Source: Symsagittifera roscoffensis
Taxonomy: Eukaryota > Xenacoelomorpha > Acoela > Convolutidae
Assembly (NCBI RefSeq): GCF_963678635.1
Contig: NC_087064.1
Span: forward strand, 66,333,548 to 66,397,547
Length of the DNA: 64,000 nucleotides
Direction of reading: 5' to 3'
The notes beneath the pieces were generated by a model that had not been told where the DNA came from, did not search any database, and saw only the letters and a program-made list of their open reading frames with translations. Numbering within the stretch: the stretch's first letter is position 1; every line of letters begins with the position of its first letter. Of this stretch, positions 33,713 through 45,872 are shown piece after piece. A program made the translations under genes and the position numbers.

Positions 33713-33904
33713 CACAGTTGCAAAAAGTTTGGACGGACAAAATTGATTAAAAAGAGCAGCTGATTAATTTTGGAAAAAAATGCACGCGAAACCTAAAACA
33801 TCAGACCAAACTTATGTTGTCTCAAGGTTGTCGGAAAAATCTAAATTGCATGCGAAAATTCGTCAAAAAGTGGAGCTGCTGCTCTTTTCAATTTTTCACT
33901 ACAA

Positions 33905-34014
33905 TCTTGAAAAATAATAGTACGAGGAGCCCTGTATTGAGGTGCTTTGTCGATTTGTCCAATTGTCTAAAAAAAATTCCCCACAGAGTCATCACTAGTA
34001 TAGCCGTACCATAA
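33905..34014. repeat. End fragment of the palindromic-decamer repeat family
   Basis: AGTACGAGGAGCCCTGTATTGAGGTGC and ATCACTAGTATAGC match the ends at about 35,440-35,545 and 40,400-40,495. This suggests a further, otherwise missing, copy upstream. Confidence 0.55.
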
Positions 34015-35560
34015 ACCTAAAACCTCAAACTGTTTTTACTGACTATTTCTGCGTTTCATTCCGTATGTATTTGCATAACTGCTCACAGTGAGCTTTCGCG
34101 AATCATAATTGATTATAATTGATATTCGAAGTTCAAGACTTGTCATTATAATCAATTATAATTACACTTTGGGACCAAACAACCAATTATAATCAATTGT
34201 AAACCATTTTTCCAAAAAGTAGGTTTTACTCCATTTGCAGTCCAAAATAAAGAAATATTAGGGATTTTAATTGATTATAATCTCTGAGTTTATCTGCTGT
34301 TTTTCGGCCATGAGTAAGCATCCTTTTTTCATTTTTAGTTATTCTCTTTCCCATTATTTTTAGATATCTTTCCTTATAAAGGCTTAGCTGCTATCGGTTT
34401 TAACTATGCTAAAAATTACAGACCACATAAAATCACCTGTTCTGCATATGAAACTGCTCTCAAAGAGAAATAGAAGCGTACGTTTCTTGCAAAAAACGAA
34501 CAGGAAATAAAAATCACTAATAATGGGAAAACTTATTGCCCTCAAAAGAGAGAAGACAAAAATTTTTTGCATATAGATATTCTGCCAAAACAAATATCAC
34601 AGTGGTCTAGTTTGAAATTATCCACTTAACCGCAGCGGTAAGAATTTTTGCAGAATTTTTTCTCATAACAGTACCCATTTGACTTTGGTCTGCACAATAA
34701 TACTCCTTTAACAAGCTCCCTCTACTTAATTTGAATTTTGAGTTTTGGTACATTGCATTACGTTTTTGATCGTAAACTCTGCAGGTGAGAATTAGCTGAG
34801 TGCTTAACTTTTTTCTGTTGTTGATTTTTGTCTCTTCAGTATCTTTAAGGTTACAATGGATCCTCAAATAAGGATCCATTATCTATGAAATCTGCAACAA
34901 AGCTCTCCGCATACTGCAAAATGTCATCAAATTTATAGCTAATGCCGAAATGTTGGCAATAAAATTTTCGGTCAACGAACCTGAACAAATTTACGTGACA
35001 ATATTTTGCTCATTTGACGTTTCACATCAGGGTTTACTCTGATCAGCAACTAAGCACTGATAAAACCATATCGAAAGAAATAAAACAACTAACAAAACTA
35101 CTGCTTGACCAATTAAAACACACTAAATCTCCAATGTTGCCAACAATTTGGCATCAATTATAAAAAAAAACTAATCATGGCATGCAGTGAATAATGTTAT
35201 ATCGCTAGATTTTTCATAGGGCGTGTGTATTTGTTAGAAAGATAAGAGCTAGTTTAAGTCAGTCAAAAACAAAAAAAGGAAGACTCGGTTACAATTACCA
35301 TCTTTTCAGCGAATTGAAAATTGCCTGCACGTTAGATGTGTTAGATTTCGTGTATAAAGTTGTTTTGGTAATCTTCTTACTTGATGAAGCCATGATTAAG
35401 TTTGCTACCTAATCTAAGATGTGGATCAAACAAAAGGTTAGTACGAGACGCCGCACATTGAGGTGCATTGTCATTTTGTTCAGTTGACTTATTACGAAAT
35501 TGCATACAGCAGTATTAATCACTAGTATAGCGCGTGACTTACAATGGTGAGAGTGTTCAA
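34015..35560. repeat. Palindromic-decamer repeat, copy 1
   Basis: It begins CTCAAACTGTTTTTACTGAC, followed by a cluster of ATTATAATCAATTATAAT-type palindromes (34,100-34,290). It continues with unique-looking sequence, then a tail ending in GACGCCGCACATTGAGGTGC and ATCACTAGTATAGCG. Almost all of 34,290-35,560 is repeated at about 39,230-40,510 at high identity by eye. A GTGAGA...TTCAG segment at 34,785-34,839 looks like a 55-bp intron. A minus-strand open frame (34,879-34,607, 90 codons) is not conserved in copy 2. Confidence 0.7.
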
Positions 35561-35588
35561 ACACGTTTGGCGGGGTAAACGTTCAGTC

Positions 35589-35900
35589 TCAGGGGCGGAT
35601 TTAGGTGGAGGGGGGCGAATGCCATCCCTTAGAGATTCTACTCCCTTGCCGACCCAAAGGGTCCCTCCTTTATACTGTTTTGGTATATTCATTTTCGGTG
35701 ACGGACCCTAAAATTTGTTTAGAGGCGCCTTTGGCACTTATATATACTAAGCGCGCGCCGAAAGGTGCAATTTTTTTGGCCAAAATTTTCCAAAAAGTGT
35801 TTAAAAACGCGTTTTTGGCCAAATTTTTAAAAGTTTTGGCTGCCGCGCAGAAAATTAGGCCGAATTAGAGACTTTTTAATGCTTTGGGAGAGCTCGAAAA
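35589..35900. mobile_element. Truncated relative of the hAT-like foldback element
   Basis: It starts CAGGGGCGGATTTAGG, a terminus typical of hAT-type DNA transposons. It aligns with the left part of 40,552-40,918 (GATTCTACxCxCTGCCxACCCAAAGxGTCCCTCCTTT). No right terminus was found. Flanking sequence also matches between the two sites, so the insertion predates duplication of the surrounding repeat. Confidence 0.5.
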
Positions 35901-35989
35901 TTTAATATGGTTGACCTAAAAAAACTAAAATGCACAAATTACACTGATAACCACTTAACCAAATCACAAACACAAATGCAAAAGTACTA

Positions 35990-38900
35990 CTGTACCAATA
36001 ACCAAAAACGTCAAACTGTTTTTACTGACATTTTCTGCGGTTTCATTCCTTAATTATGCGCAAAAACTTCTCCGCTGTGAGGTTTCATAGATTGTAATTG
36101 ATTATAATCTAAGTTCGTGGTCAATAATGTTGCATTTATGATCAGTTATAGTTACTTTGAGATCACTCAATCGATTATAATCCACTATATTGCAATTTTT
36201 TCAGCAAAAATAAATCAATTGTAGACAAAATAATCAATGGGTTATTGATTATTGAACTTAATCAATTATAATTTATTAATTTGGATTATTCTATAGATTT
36301 CTTCCTAATTTTCCGAAAAACTTGCAATTTTCTCTGTCTTACCCACAGCCTGCTTGATTTGAAAACAAAATTTGAAACTCCTAATTTAACACGCCCAGCT
36401 TTTTTTGCCCTAACACTACACCTACCCCCACACCCTGCCCCACACACACTTTCCCACCACCCTCCAACAGCTACTTAACTACTTGACTTTACTTGACTGT
36501 TTGGTTGTGGGGCGTAAAAGTCTGTAGTGTGGGTTAAAGGTGTGTGTATGAGAGAGAGAGAGAGTGTGTGTGCGTGTGTGTGTGTGTGTGTGTGGGCGTG
36601 GGATTGAAGTAGGGCAGGCGCACGCGTTAACGGTATTTCCGGTGGGACAAGTGAAAGAAAAAGTAAAAAAAAATTTTAGATGTGAAAACGCAAAACACAA
36701 TTGAACGATTGCAATATTTATGTTGATTTTTTTTCGATGTTTCAAAATATCCAAACTCTTACTTATAAAAATCTCTAAAAAATCAAAAATCGAAAATAAT
36801 GGATTATAAATGATTATAATTTTTTAAATTTACTTGCAAATTTTCAAACTTTTTGGAAAATTAGCAGCTTTTCTGCAATGCTTGCAATTTACTCAATTTC
36901 TAAACCTACTAGTTTTTGAAACATCATATCCCTCACACTTTAAACCCAGCTCTTCTCAATTTTAACAACTAAGTTGAACACGCCTATATCCCATCCTCCC
37001 ACTTTGATAGGCACACCTACCCTAACCCCACATAGACTACAAACTACCCCACCCACCTACCCTCACCCCCACATATCCCTTCCCCCACCTATCCTACCTC
37101 ACAAACACGCTTAGACACACACACACCCACACACCTATCCCCGTAAATTGTCTGCAGGGGGAAGGGATAAAGGTCCGTGTGTCTAGGGGGGCGGTGTGTC
37201 GAAGAGAGAGGGTGGTGAAGGGAGTGGTGGGGAGAAGGTGTTACGCGTTAGCGCTTTTTTCATGTACTTTTAGTGTAATTTTAAAAAAGGGTTAAATGGT
37301 TGGGGAGGGTGGTAGTAACTGAGGTGGTAGTAACTGAAGTAAATAAGAATAATAGAAGGTAGTTTGAAGTATTTAGGGGGAGGGTAGACAAAAAAGTGGA
37401 GAACAATGCAACTTTTTGCTAAAACCAAAAACAAAACACAATTTGGCGATTGTAACGTTCAAGTTTTGAAAATTTACTTGCGAGGTTTTAGAAAACTGTT
37501 TTGATCCATTATAAACCAAGATAGTCCATTATATTCGATAATAATGGACTAAAGAGACTACCACTTTACAATCAATTTGTAATCCGTTATGGTCGATCAA
37601 TATAGCTTGTTAAATAGACAAACCATGAAAATCCATCATAGTCGATAATTATCCATGGAACATCATTGCGCGTGCCTATGATTATTAAAAAAACTTTTGC
37701 CTAAGTTTTTAGCAAATTTTTGCTTCCTTTAAAAAAGCTGTCAAATCGGTCAGTTTTGAGAGGAGACTATAACCATAAAGATTTTTTTCTTGGTCTACGA
37801 AGCTCCGTTATGCTTTATAATTACGCACAACTAAACTTTGGGCAGTTAAATCTGAAGAACCATATAATTATTGAAAAAACTTGAGTTTCATAAATTAATA
37901 TATTGACACATACCTACCCTTCCCCCTCCAACAACTACTTAACTACTTGACACCCTCCGTGAGTTTGGTGGTGAGGCATAAAGGTCTGTAGAAGGATTAG
38001 AGGTGTGTGTGTGTTTTTGGAGGTAGGAGACCGCGTTTATGGTATTTCCTACACATCACATATTCTTGTGGTTAATGTAATTAAGGGTTTAAGTGGTGAT
38101 GAGGGGAGGTGGTGGTTATTTAAGAAAGTAAGAATGGTAAAGTTAGTGTGAAGATTTAGAAAGAGGGTGTGACAAGTCAAAAATAGTAGAAAAATTACAA
38201 ATTTTTGCTGTGACAAATGCAAAACAGAATTTAACGATTGCACTTTTCAATTTAAAAAACTAATTTTAAGGTTTTGGAAAATCTAAGCTCTTACTCATAA
38301 AAATCTTTCAAAAACCAAAAAATCCTTCAATGATTTATAATTGATTATAATCTCTACAGTTTTCTTCCAAATTTTCTGCAAAAGATGCAATATGTTCTGC
38401 GTTGCTCTCAATTTAATCGATTTCTAAATCTACACAAATTTAGTTAACTTCTGAAAAAACCATTTTCGTGACATTTTAAACCCAATTATTCTGAATTTGA
38501 AAAACCAAATTGAACACGCCGATCTCCCATCCTCCACCTACCCTGTTCCCACGTAGACCATAAAACTATCTCACTCGCATACCCTCACCCCCAACTTCTC
38601 CTCCCACAGCTATCCTACCCCACACACACGCACAAACCTACACCCATAAATTCTTTAGGGGGGCGCAAAGGTCTGCAGGGGGAAGGTTTAGAATTGTTCG
38701 ATAGGGAGGGGGTAATACGCGTTCGCGTTTTTTTTCAGGCATTTTCAACGTAAATTTAACAAAAGATAAGTGTTCGGGGAGGGGAGGTGGTGATAACTGA
38801 ACTAAATAAGAATGGTGGAAGTTAGTGTTAAGTATTTATGGGGAGGCGAGACAAAAAAGTGCAACAAAGGGCAACTTTTCGCTGAAGCCAAAATTAAAAC

Positions 38901-40510
38901 ACAATTTAGCGATTGCAACGTTCAAGTTTTGAATGTTTTGCTAATCTATTTAATCTAAGAGAGTCAATTATAATCAATTTTAATGGAATAAAGTTATCTT
39001 CATTTTATAGCCAATTAGTAATCCATTATAGTCAATTAAATTAGCTTTTCAAGGAGACAAACCATGAAACTCCATGATAACGATAGTTATCCATGAAACC
39101 TGACAAGAGCAATCTTGTTACACTTTGAGACCATCAATCCATTATAATCAATTGTAGTCCATTTTTTTCCCAGAAATTGGTTTTACTTCATTTCAAATCC
39201 ATAGAAAAGAATTATAATGAATTTTATTGGATTATAATCTCTGAGTTTATCTGTTAATTTTCGGCCAGGAGGAAGCATCCTTTTTCCATTTTCAGTTATT
39301 GTCTTTCTCAATGTTTTTAAGTAGCTTTCCTTATCAAACTTAGCTGCTATCGGTTTAGTTTTACTACAAAATGAATTCAGCAGACCGCATAAAATCACCT
39401 GTTTCAGCATATGAAACTGCTCTCAAAGAGAAATAAAAGCGTACGTTCCCTGCAAAAACGAACAGGAAATAAAAATAATAGTGATGATGTAAAAAAAGTA
39501 ATAGGAAAATGTATCGCTTTCAATAGAGAGTAGACAACAGTTTTTTGCATATAGCTATTTTGCCAACACAAACATCACAGTGTTCTATTTGGAAAATAAC
39601 CACATAGCGTATTCATCCGAAGCTGTAAGATTTTTTGCAGAATTGTTTCTCATGACAGTACCTATTTGACTTTGGTCTGCACAATTATATTCCTTTAACA
39701 AGCGCCCTCTACTCAATTTGGATTTTGAGTTTTGGTGCATATCATTACGTTTTTGATCAGAACTTCTGCAGGTGAGAAATAGCTGTGTTTTTACACTTTT
39801 CGGTTCTTGATTTTTGTCTAATCAGTATCTTTAGGGGTACCATGAATCCTCAAATAAGGATCTATTATGTATGAAGTCTGCAACAACGCTCTCTACATTC
39901 TGCAAAATGTCTTCAAATTTATAGCTAATGCCGAAATGTTGGCAATAACATTTGCGGTCAACGAACCTCAACAAAGTTACGAAAGAAAAGGGTTTACTCT
40001 GATTAGGAACTAAGCACTGATGAAAACATATCGAAAGAAATAAATTAACTAACAAAACTACTGTTTGACCAATTAAAACACTCTGAAGCACCAATTTTGC
40101 CAACAATTTGGCATCAATTACGAAAAAAAACAATATTTCTTGCAGTGAACAATGTTATATCGATAGATTTTTAATATGGCGCGTGTTTTTATTGGAAAGA
40201 TAAGAGCTAGCTTAAGGCAGCAAAAAAATGGAAGACTTGGTTACAATAACCATCTTTTCAGTGATTTGGAAAAAAACCTGCACGTTAGATGTGTTAGATT
40301 TCGTGTATAAAGTTGTTTTGGTAATCTTCTTACTTGATGAAGCCATGATTAAGTTTGCTACCTGATCTAAGATGTGGATCAAACAAATTGTTAGTTCGAG
40401 ACGCCGCACATTGAGGTGCATTGTCAATTTGTTCAGTTGACTTACTACGAAATTACGTAAAGCAATTTTTATTCAGTAATATAGCGCGTGACTTCTCACA
40501 CAATTGTGAG
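35990..40510. repeat. Palindromic-decamer repeat, copy 2, expanded
   Basis: It starts GTCAAACTGTTTTTACTGAC like copy 1 and ends with the same tail. Between them lie four C-rich stretches, each followed by a G-rich stretch, at about 36,415-36,640, 36,970-37,250, 37,915-38,050 and 38,515-38,710. They are separated by decamer clusters (36,080-36,260, 36,800, 37,500-37,640, 38,335, 38,950-39,235). Segments 36,270-37,450 and 37,880-38,920 are themselves diverged direct copies. CA/TG microsatellites (36,540-36,600) are part of the arms. Minus-strand frames at 39,831-40,133 and 40,212-40,427 are not clearly genes. Confidence 0.7.
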
Positions 40511-40551
40511 AATGTTCAAATACGGTTGGCGGGGTCAACCTTTAGACTCAT

Positions 40552-40918
40552 GGGCGGACTTAGGGGGGACGCCCCCATTCTCAGGGATTCTACCCACTGC
40601 CCACCCAAAGTGTCCCTCCTTTGTACTACTTTGAGATATCTATTTTTAGGGACCCAAAAATTTTCAAATTTTTCTTTAGGCGTTTTTAGACACTCTTTCG
40701 AAAATTTTGACAAAAAACACGCGTTTTTTGGCGCGCGCTCCCCCCTTTAATTTAGTATAGATTATCACCGAAGGCTCTTTTAGAAAAATTTTAAGGTCAG
40801 TCAGCCAAAAATGGATATCTCAAAATAGTACAAAGGGGGGAACCTTTGTGTCGGCAGGTGGTCGAATCCTTGACGAGGGTGGGCATCCGCCCAAACTCCC
40901 CCCCGCCCCTAAGTCCGC
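40552..40918. mobile_element. hAT-like foldback element (MITE-type)
   Basis: The left end GGGCGGACTTAGGGG and the right end CCCCTAAGTCCGC are inverted copies. The inverted match extends for about 110 bp inward on each side (for example CCTTTGTACTACTTTGAGATAT against ATATCTCAAAATAGTACAAAGG). There is no transposase frame. No clear 8-bp target duplication is visible. The terminal sequence is typical of non-autonomous hAT elements, so the class is inferred. Confidence 0.6.
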
Positions 40919-40929
40919 TAATACTTGTA

Positions 40930-41870
40930 ACGATACCTTTCATTACCATGGAAAATTCGTTGTTTTTTAAAAACTTCTTTAATTTTTTAAATAGATTTTT
41001 AGAAAAATTTTCGTGCAATTGTAGCATTCAAAGTAATGCTCCGATACAATATGTTTTATGATGTGGATATGGATAAATGCATTTTAACTGTATTTTAAAT
41101 GTCCACTTAAACGTTCATTTTTCGTACAACTTTGTTGATGCTTAAGTGCTTAACAATGAATCCAGGATTTCAGACTCAGGTCAAATAACTTCATTATTAT
41201 TTTAGTTGTTCACCAAATAACATGGCTGGAAAAATAATCATCTAAATGTAAGTGCAAAAAGATGCTTATTTTGGTGTTTTCTTCTAACTTAATTGAAAAA
41301 ATCACCCCTTTGTAACTTATGTTGCTATTAACTTAGCTTGATATCTTCCGCCCGAACGATCACAAAATTAAATTTTGAAAACATCATGTGCACTTAACTT
41401 CTAGAACTGTTTTTGAAAATATTTGAGTAGTACTCGAGTAATGCAACAGGTTTTGAACAAAGCCACATTGAACAGAGATGAAGTCGGAGACAAAAACTTA
41501 CAGTTTTGTACAGTACTGATTTATCAATGGCTCTGCAACTTCACTCCAGGTTTCGATTGTCATTATTAGGAGACCAAAATGTGCATTATGTGCCTTGTAA
41601 GCGAATTCCAAAGCAAATCAAAATCAATTTGTCGCGGAATATTCGACCTTTTTTGCTGTTTTGGGTTCCACAAACAAATACCGAAAAGACTGTGCCGCTC
41701 AAATTTTGTTTGCAGATTCCGTTTACATATATGACAATATGTAGTAGCGTTTAAAGTCATATCGTTTAATTACCAGGTGATCACCGTCAAGTTCAATCTC
41801 AATTACAAAATTAAAAAGTTCAATTTCAATGACTAAATTAGTACGCCTAATGTTCAAACTTGCAGCTTCA
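40930..41870. other. No supported gene
   Basis: AT-rich. The plus-strand frame at 41,506-41,754 (82 codons) is unrecognised. Confidence 0.4.
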
Positions 41871-41874
41871 CTAT

Positions 41875-42310
41875 TTGGGATTGACGAAGTCCCAATTACT
41901 GACCTAATTCGGCGATATGCTGCGCATTGTGTTTTCTAAACACTCTCAACCTAACGAATCCAAATAATGAAATCATTCCATATTATTCCATTTTATTTCA
42001 ATCTTTGGGATTCTAACAATCCTAAATACTGACCAGTATTTGGGAGCGATAAAATTTGGAATCGATGACATACTTTGGCGATATGTTCTGCATTTGTGTT
42101 TCTAAACAACCTCAATCCAATAACTCCCAATAATGATCTTATTTCACATTTAATCCAGAATATTCCAGTATTTGGGATTCCATTAACTCCAAAAACTGAC
42201 CAATGTTTCCGTTCGATGGAATCCCAAACGTTGACATAAATCGATGATATGATATGCGTTCTGTTTCAGAACATTCTCCCCCCAAAGACTCCAAATAATG
42301 AAAATATGCG
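41875..42310. repeat. Tandem repeat, about 165-bp period, three units
   Basis: TTTGGGATT...ACTGACC begins units at about 41,875, 42,004 and 42,171. TATGxTxTGCxTTxTGTTTCTxAACA-like blocks recur at about 41,917, 42,083 and 42,248. Unit 1 is shortened by about 37 bp. Units are diverged. Confidence 0.7.
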
Positions 42311-42339
42311 GTGTTGAGTTTTTAAAACAATGATACCAA

Positions 42340-45300
42340 AAATCGTTTGCTGGGATATGTATCCAAATACTTAAAGATGACCTCCACCGATTAGTTAACA
42401 AAAACTTTATGATTTGTTCGTGGATTCCACTGATAGTGTTAAAGTTCTTGCTTTTCAATTCATCATTGTTAAAGATAAGAATTCCAATTCTAGCTTTTAA
42501 TTGTTCATATGCAAGTTCAGTAATAAACAAAGCTTGGAACTTACTTACAGTTTGCGGATTCCACTTACATTTGCGGATTTCACATACATTTTGCGGAATC
42601 CACTTACAGTTGTGGAATGCAGAACAACTAGCTATACTCGCTTGTTACGCATACCACGAAGCAACAAATGTGTCGAGAAAATTTACGTTTCAGTTATTTG
42701 TAAGCGGATTCCACGGAAATTTTGTTAGTTTAGTCCACTTACATTTGAGAACACGTTTAAAAATTCGTTTCTGGAATCCAGGAACATACAAATACAAAAT
42801 TGTGCACCTAACCAATGCACATTTTCGCCTGGTAGTAAAAATTTTAGGGCAGCCTCATGTGAAATTTTTTGACATATAATTTTTAAGAAAACTAACAAAC
42901 TTTAAAAATTATTTAAGCACCAATATTAGTTTTTTTCTAAAAAAGAAATTAAAAGATTGTTGGTTTATGCCGTATGACCAGTTTTTTATAACGAAATTGA
43001 GAGAAAAAGTTTGTTTGAACCTATATAAAATTTAGCAAACTCAGATTTTTGATTCCAAAGACCAACAAGAGATAAATCACAAATTGTTTTTTCTCTCGAC
43101 CTTAATCAACCGGTAATACGATTTCCAACTTTTAAACCATGATATAAAAACAACTGCAGCAGTACTTTTGTGTAGCTCTGAAAATTGCATATAATAATTG
43201 TTTTTGCGGTTTGCATATGGGTATTTCATAAGTGAGATTTTTGTGTAATTGAGTCTACTCTTTGCCTATTTTGACAAATAAATTTAACACTCTTTTTTAG
43301 GAAAAAAAAACATTTCGAAAATGAATTTTATCCTGCAGTAAATATAAGTGTATACAGTTCTGGTGTTTCTGGTGCGGTACGAGGTGATCAGGATGTCATC
43401 AGGAATTATGTGATGCAAGTGTTCGAAAACAAAATTAGTTTGAATAAAACGTTCATTCTAAATATCATAAGTGAACGTATCGAGTAGGATTACTGCTCCG
43501 AGATATTTTTGAAAACGGTCAAAAAATCTATTAATCCTGCGGGCCAAAACTAGACAGCTCAAAATCAAAGAAAATTGTTAATAAAACACAAATTGCATGA
43601 AATTAGTTCAGAATTCCAACGAATTTTTTCAACGCCGGCTCTTCTTACAGAAACTGCAAATCACACGTCATCACTTATCAGACCCAATGCCTTCGTTCAG
43701 TCCATTTATTTCGACGTTTTTATAAGCTTATGATTTCTATAACGAGCCGAATCTTGTTCCTTCTTCCTATAAAAAATAGCTGATTAGTTAACAAAAGCTT
43801 TCAGATTTGTTCGTGGATTCCACTGATAGTGTTAAAGTTCTTGCTTTTCAATTCCTCATTGTTAAAGATAAGAATTCCAGTTCTAGCTTTTAATTGTTCA
43901 TATGCAAGTTCAGTAACAAACAAAGCTCGGAACTTACTTACAGTTTGCGGATTCCACTTACATTTGCGGATTCCACTTACATTTTGGGGAATCCACTTAC
44001 AGTTGCGGAATGCAGAACAACTAGCTATACTTGCTTGTTACGCAAACCACGAAGCAACAAATGTGTCGAGAAAATTTACGTTTCAGTTATTTGTAAGCGG
44101 ATTCCACGGAAAATTGTTAGTTAAGTCCACTTACATTTGAGAACACGTTTAAAAATTCGTTTCTGGAATCCAGGAACATACAAATACAAAATTGTGCACC
44201 TAACTAATGCACATTTTGGCCTGGTAGTGAAAATTTTAGGACAGCCTCATATGAAATTTTTTGACATATAATTTTTAAGAAAACTAACCAACTTTGAAAA
44301 TTATTTAAGCACCAATATTGTTTTTTTTTCTAAAAAAGAAATTAAAAGATCGTTGGTTTATGCCGGTTGACTAGTTTCTTATAACGAAATTGAGAGAAAA
44401 AGTTTGTTTGAACCTACATGAAGTTTAGCAAACTCGGAGTTTCGATTCCAAAGACCAACAAGAGATAAATCACGAATTGTTTTTTCTCTCGACCTTAATC
44501 AACCGGTAATACGATTTCCAATTTTTAAACCATGATATAAAAACAACTGCAGCAGTACTTTTGTGTAGCGCTGAAATATGCATATAATAATTGTTTTTGC
44601 GGTTTGCATATGGGTATTTCATAAGTGAGATTTTTGTGTAATTGAGTCTACTCTTTGCCTATTTTGACAAATAAATTTAACACTCTTTTTTAGGACAAAA
44701 AAACATTTCGAAAATGAATTTTATCCTGCAGTAAATATAATTGTATACAGTTCTGGTGTTTCTGGTGCGGTACGAGGTGATCAAGATGTCATCAGGAATT
44801 ATGTGATGCAAGTGTTCGAAAACAAAATTAGTTTGAATAAAACGTTCATTCTAAATATCATAAGTGAACGTATCGAGTAGGATTACTGCTCCGAGATATT
44901 TTTGAAAACGGTCAAAAAATCTATTAATCCTGCGGGCCGAAACTAGACAGCTCAAAATCAAAGAAAATTGTTAATAAAACACAAATTGCATGAAATTAGT
45001 TCAGAGTTCCAACGAATTTTTTTAAACGCCGGCTCTTCTTACAGAAACTGCAAATCACACGTCATCACTTATCAGACCCAATGCTTTCATTCAGTCCATT
45101 TCTTTCGACGTTTTTATAAGCTTATGATTTCTATGACGAGCCAAATCTTGTTCCTTCTTCCTATAAAAAAAACAGCCGATTAGTTAACAAAAGCCTTAAG
45201 ATTTGTTCGTGGATTTTACTGATAGTGTTAAAATTCTTGCTTTTCATTTCTTCATTGTTAAAGAAAAGAATTCCAGTTCTAGCTTTTAATTGTTCATATG

Positions 45301-45872
45301 CAAGTTCAGTAACAAACAAAGCTTGGAACTTACTTACAGTTTGCGGATTCCACTTACATTTGCGGATTCCACTTACATTTTGCGGAATCAACTTACAGTT
45401 GCGGAATGCAAAACAACTAGCTATACCCGCTTGTTACGCAAACCACGAAGCAACAAATGTGTCGAGAAAAATTACGTTTCAGTTATTTGTGAGCGGATTC
45501 CACGGAAATTTTGTTAGTTAAGTCCACTTACATTTGAGAACACGTTTAAAAATTCGTTTCTGGAATCCAGGAACGTGCAAATACAAAATTGTACACCTAA
45601 GCAATGCACATTTTGGCCTGGTAGTGAAAATTTTAGGACAGCCTCATATGAAATTTTTTGACACATAATTTTTCAGAAAACTATCCAACTTTAAAAATTA
45701 TTTACACCAATATTAGTTTTTTCTAAAAAAGAAATTAAAAAATTGTTGGTTTATGCCGGACCCAATGCCTTCGTTCAGTCCATTTCTTTCGACGTTTTTA
45801 TAAAACTTATGATTTCTATAACGAGCCGAAGCTTGTTCCTTCTTCCTAAAAAAAACAGCCGATTGGTTAATA
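42340..45872. repeat. 1.395-kb tandem array, two and a half units
   Basis: GTTAACAAAA followed by GATTTGTTCGTGGATT marks unit starts at 42,394, 43,787 and 45,183, a period of 1,393-1,396 bp. Unit 3 lost about 700 bp after 45,757 and rejoins at ACCCAATGCC. Each unit contains short internal repeats of TTGCGGATTCCACTTACA. Units 1 and 2 are highly similar along their length, including CGGTACGAGGTGATCA and CTGCAGTAAATATAA. An overlapping plus-strand frame (LTVCGFHLHLR...) and a minus-strand frame (ELAYEQLKARxGILxFNNxE) persist in all units. I do not recognise either. Confidence 0.85.

Noticed and set aside
39831-40133. Conserved minus-strand peptide (HFGISYKFEDILQ...) shared by repeat copies 1 and 2
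   Set aside because: The frames break differently in each copy outside about 35 codons, and substitutions are not clearly synonymous, so I do not call a gene. The intron-like signals on the opposite strand also argue against it.
42409-42879. 156-codon plus-strand frame in the 1.395-kb array as a gene
   Set aside because: Shorter in the other units because of stops and indels, built partly on a short internal repeat (GGATTCCACTTACA), and without a recognisable domain.
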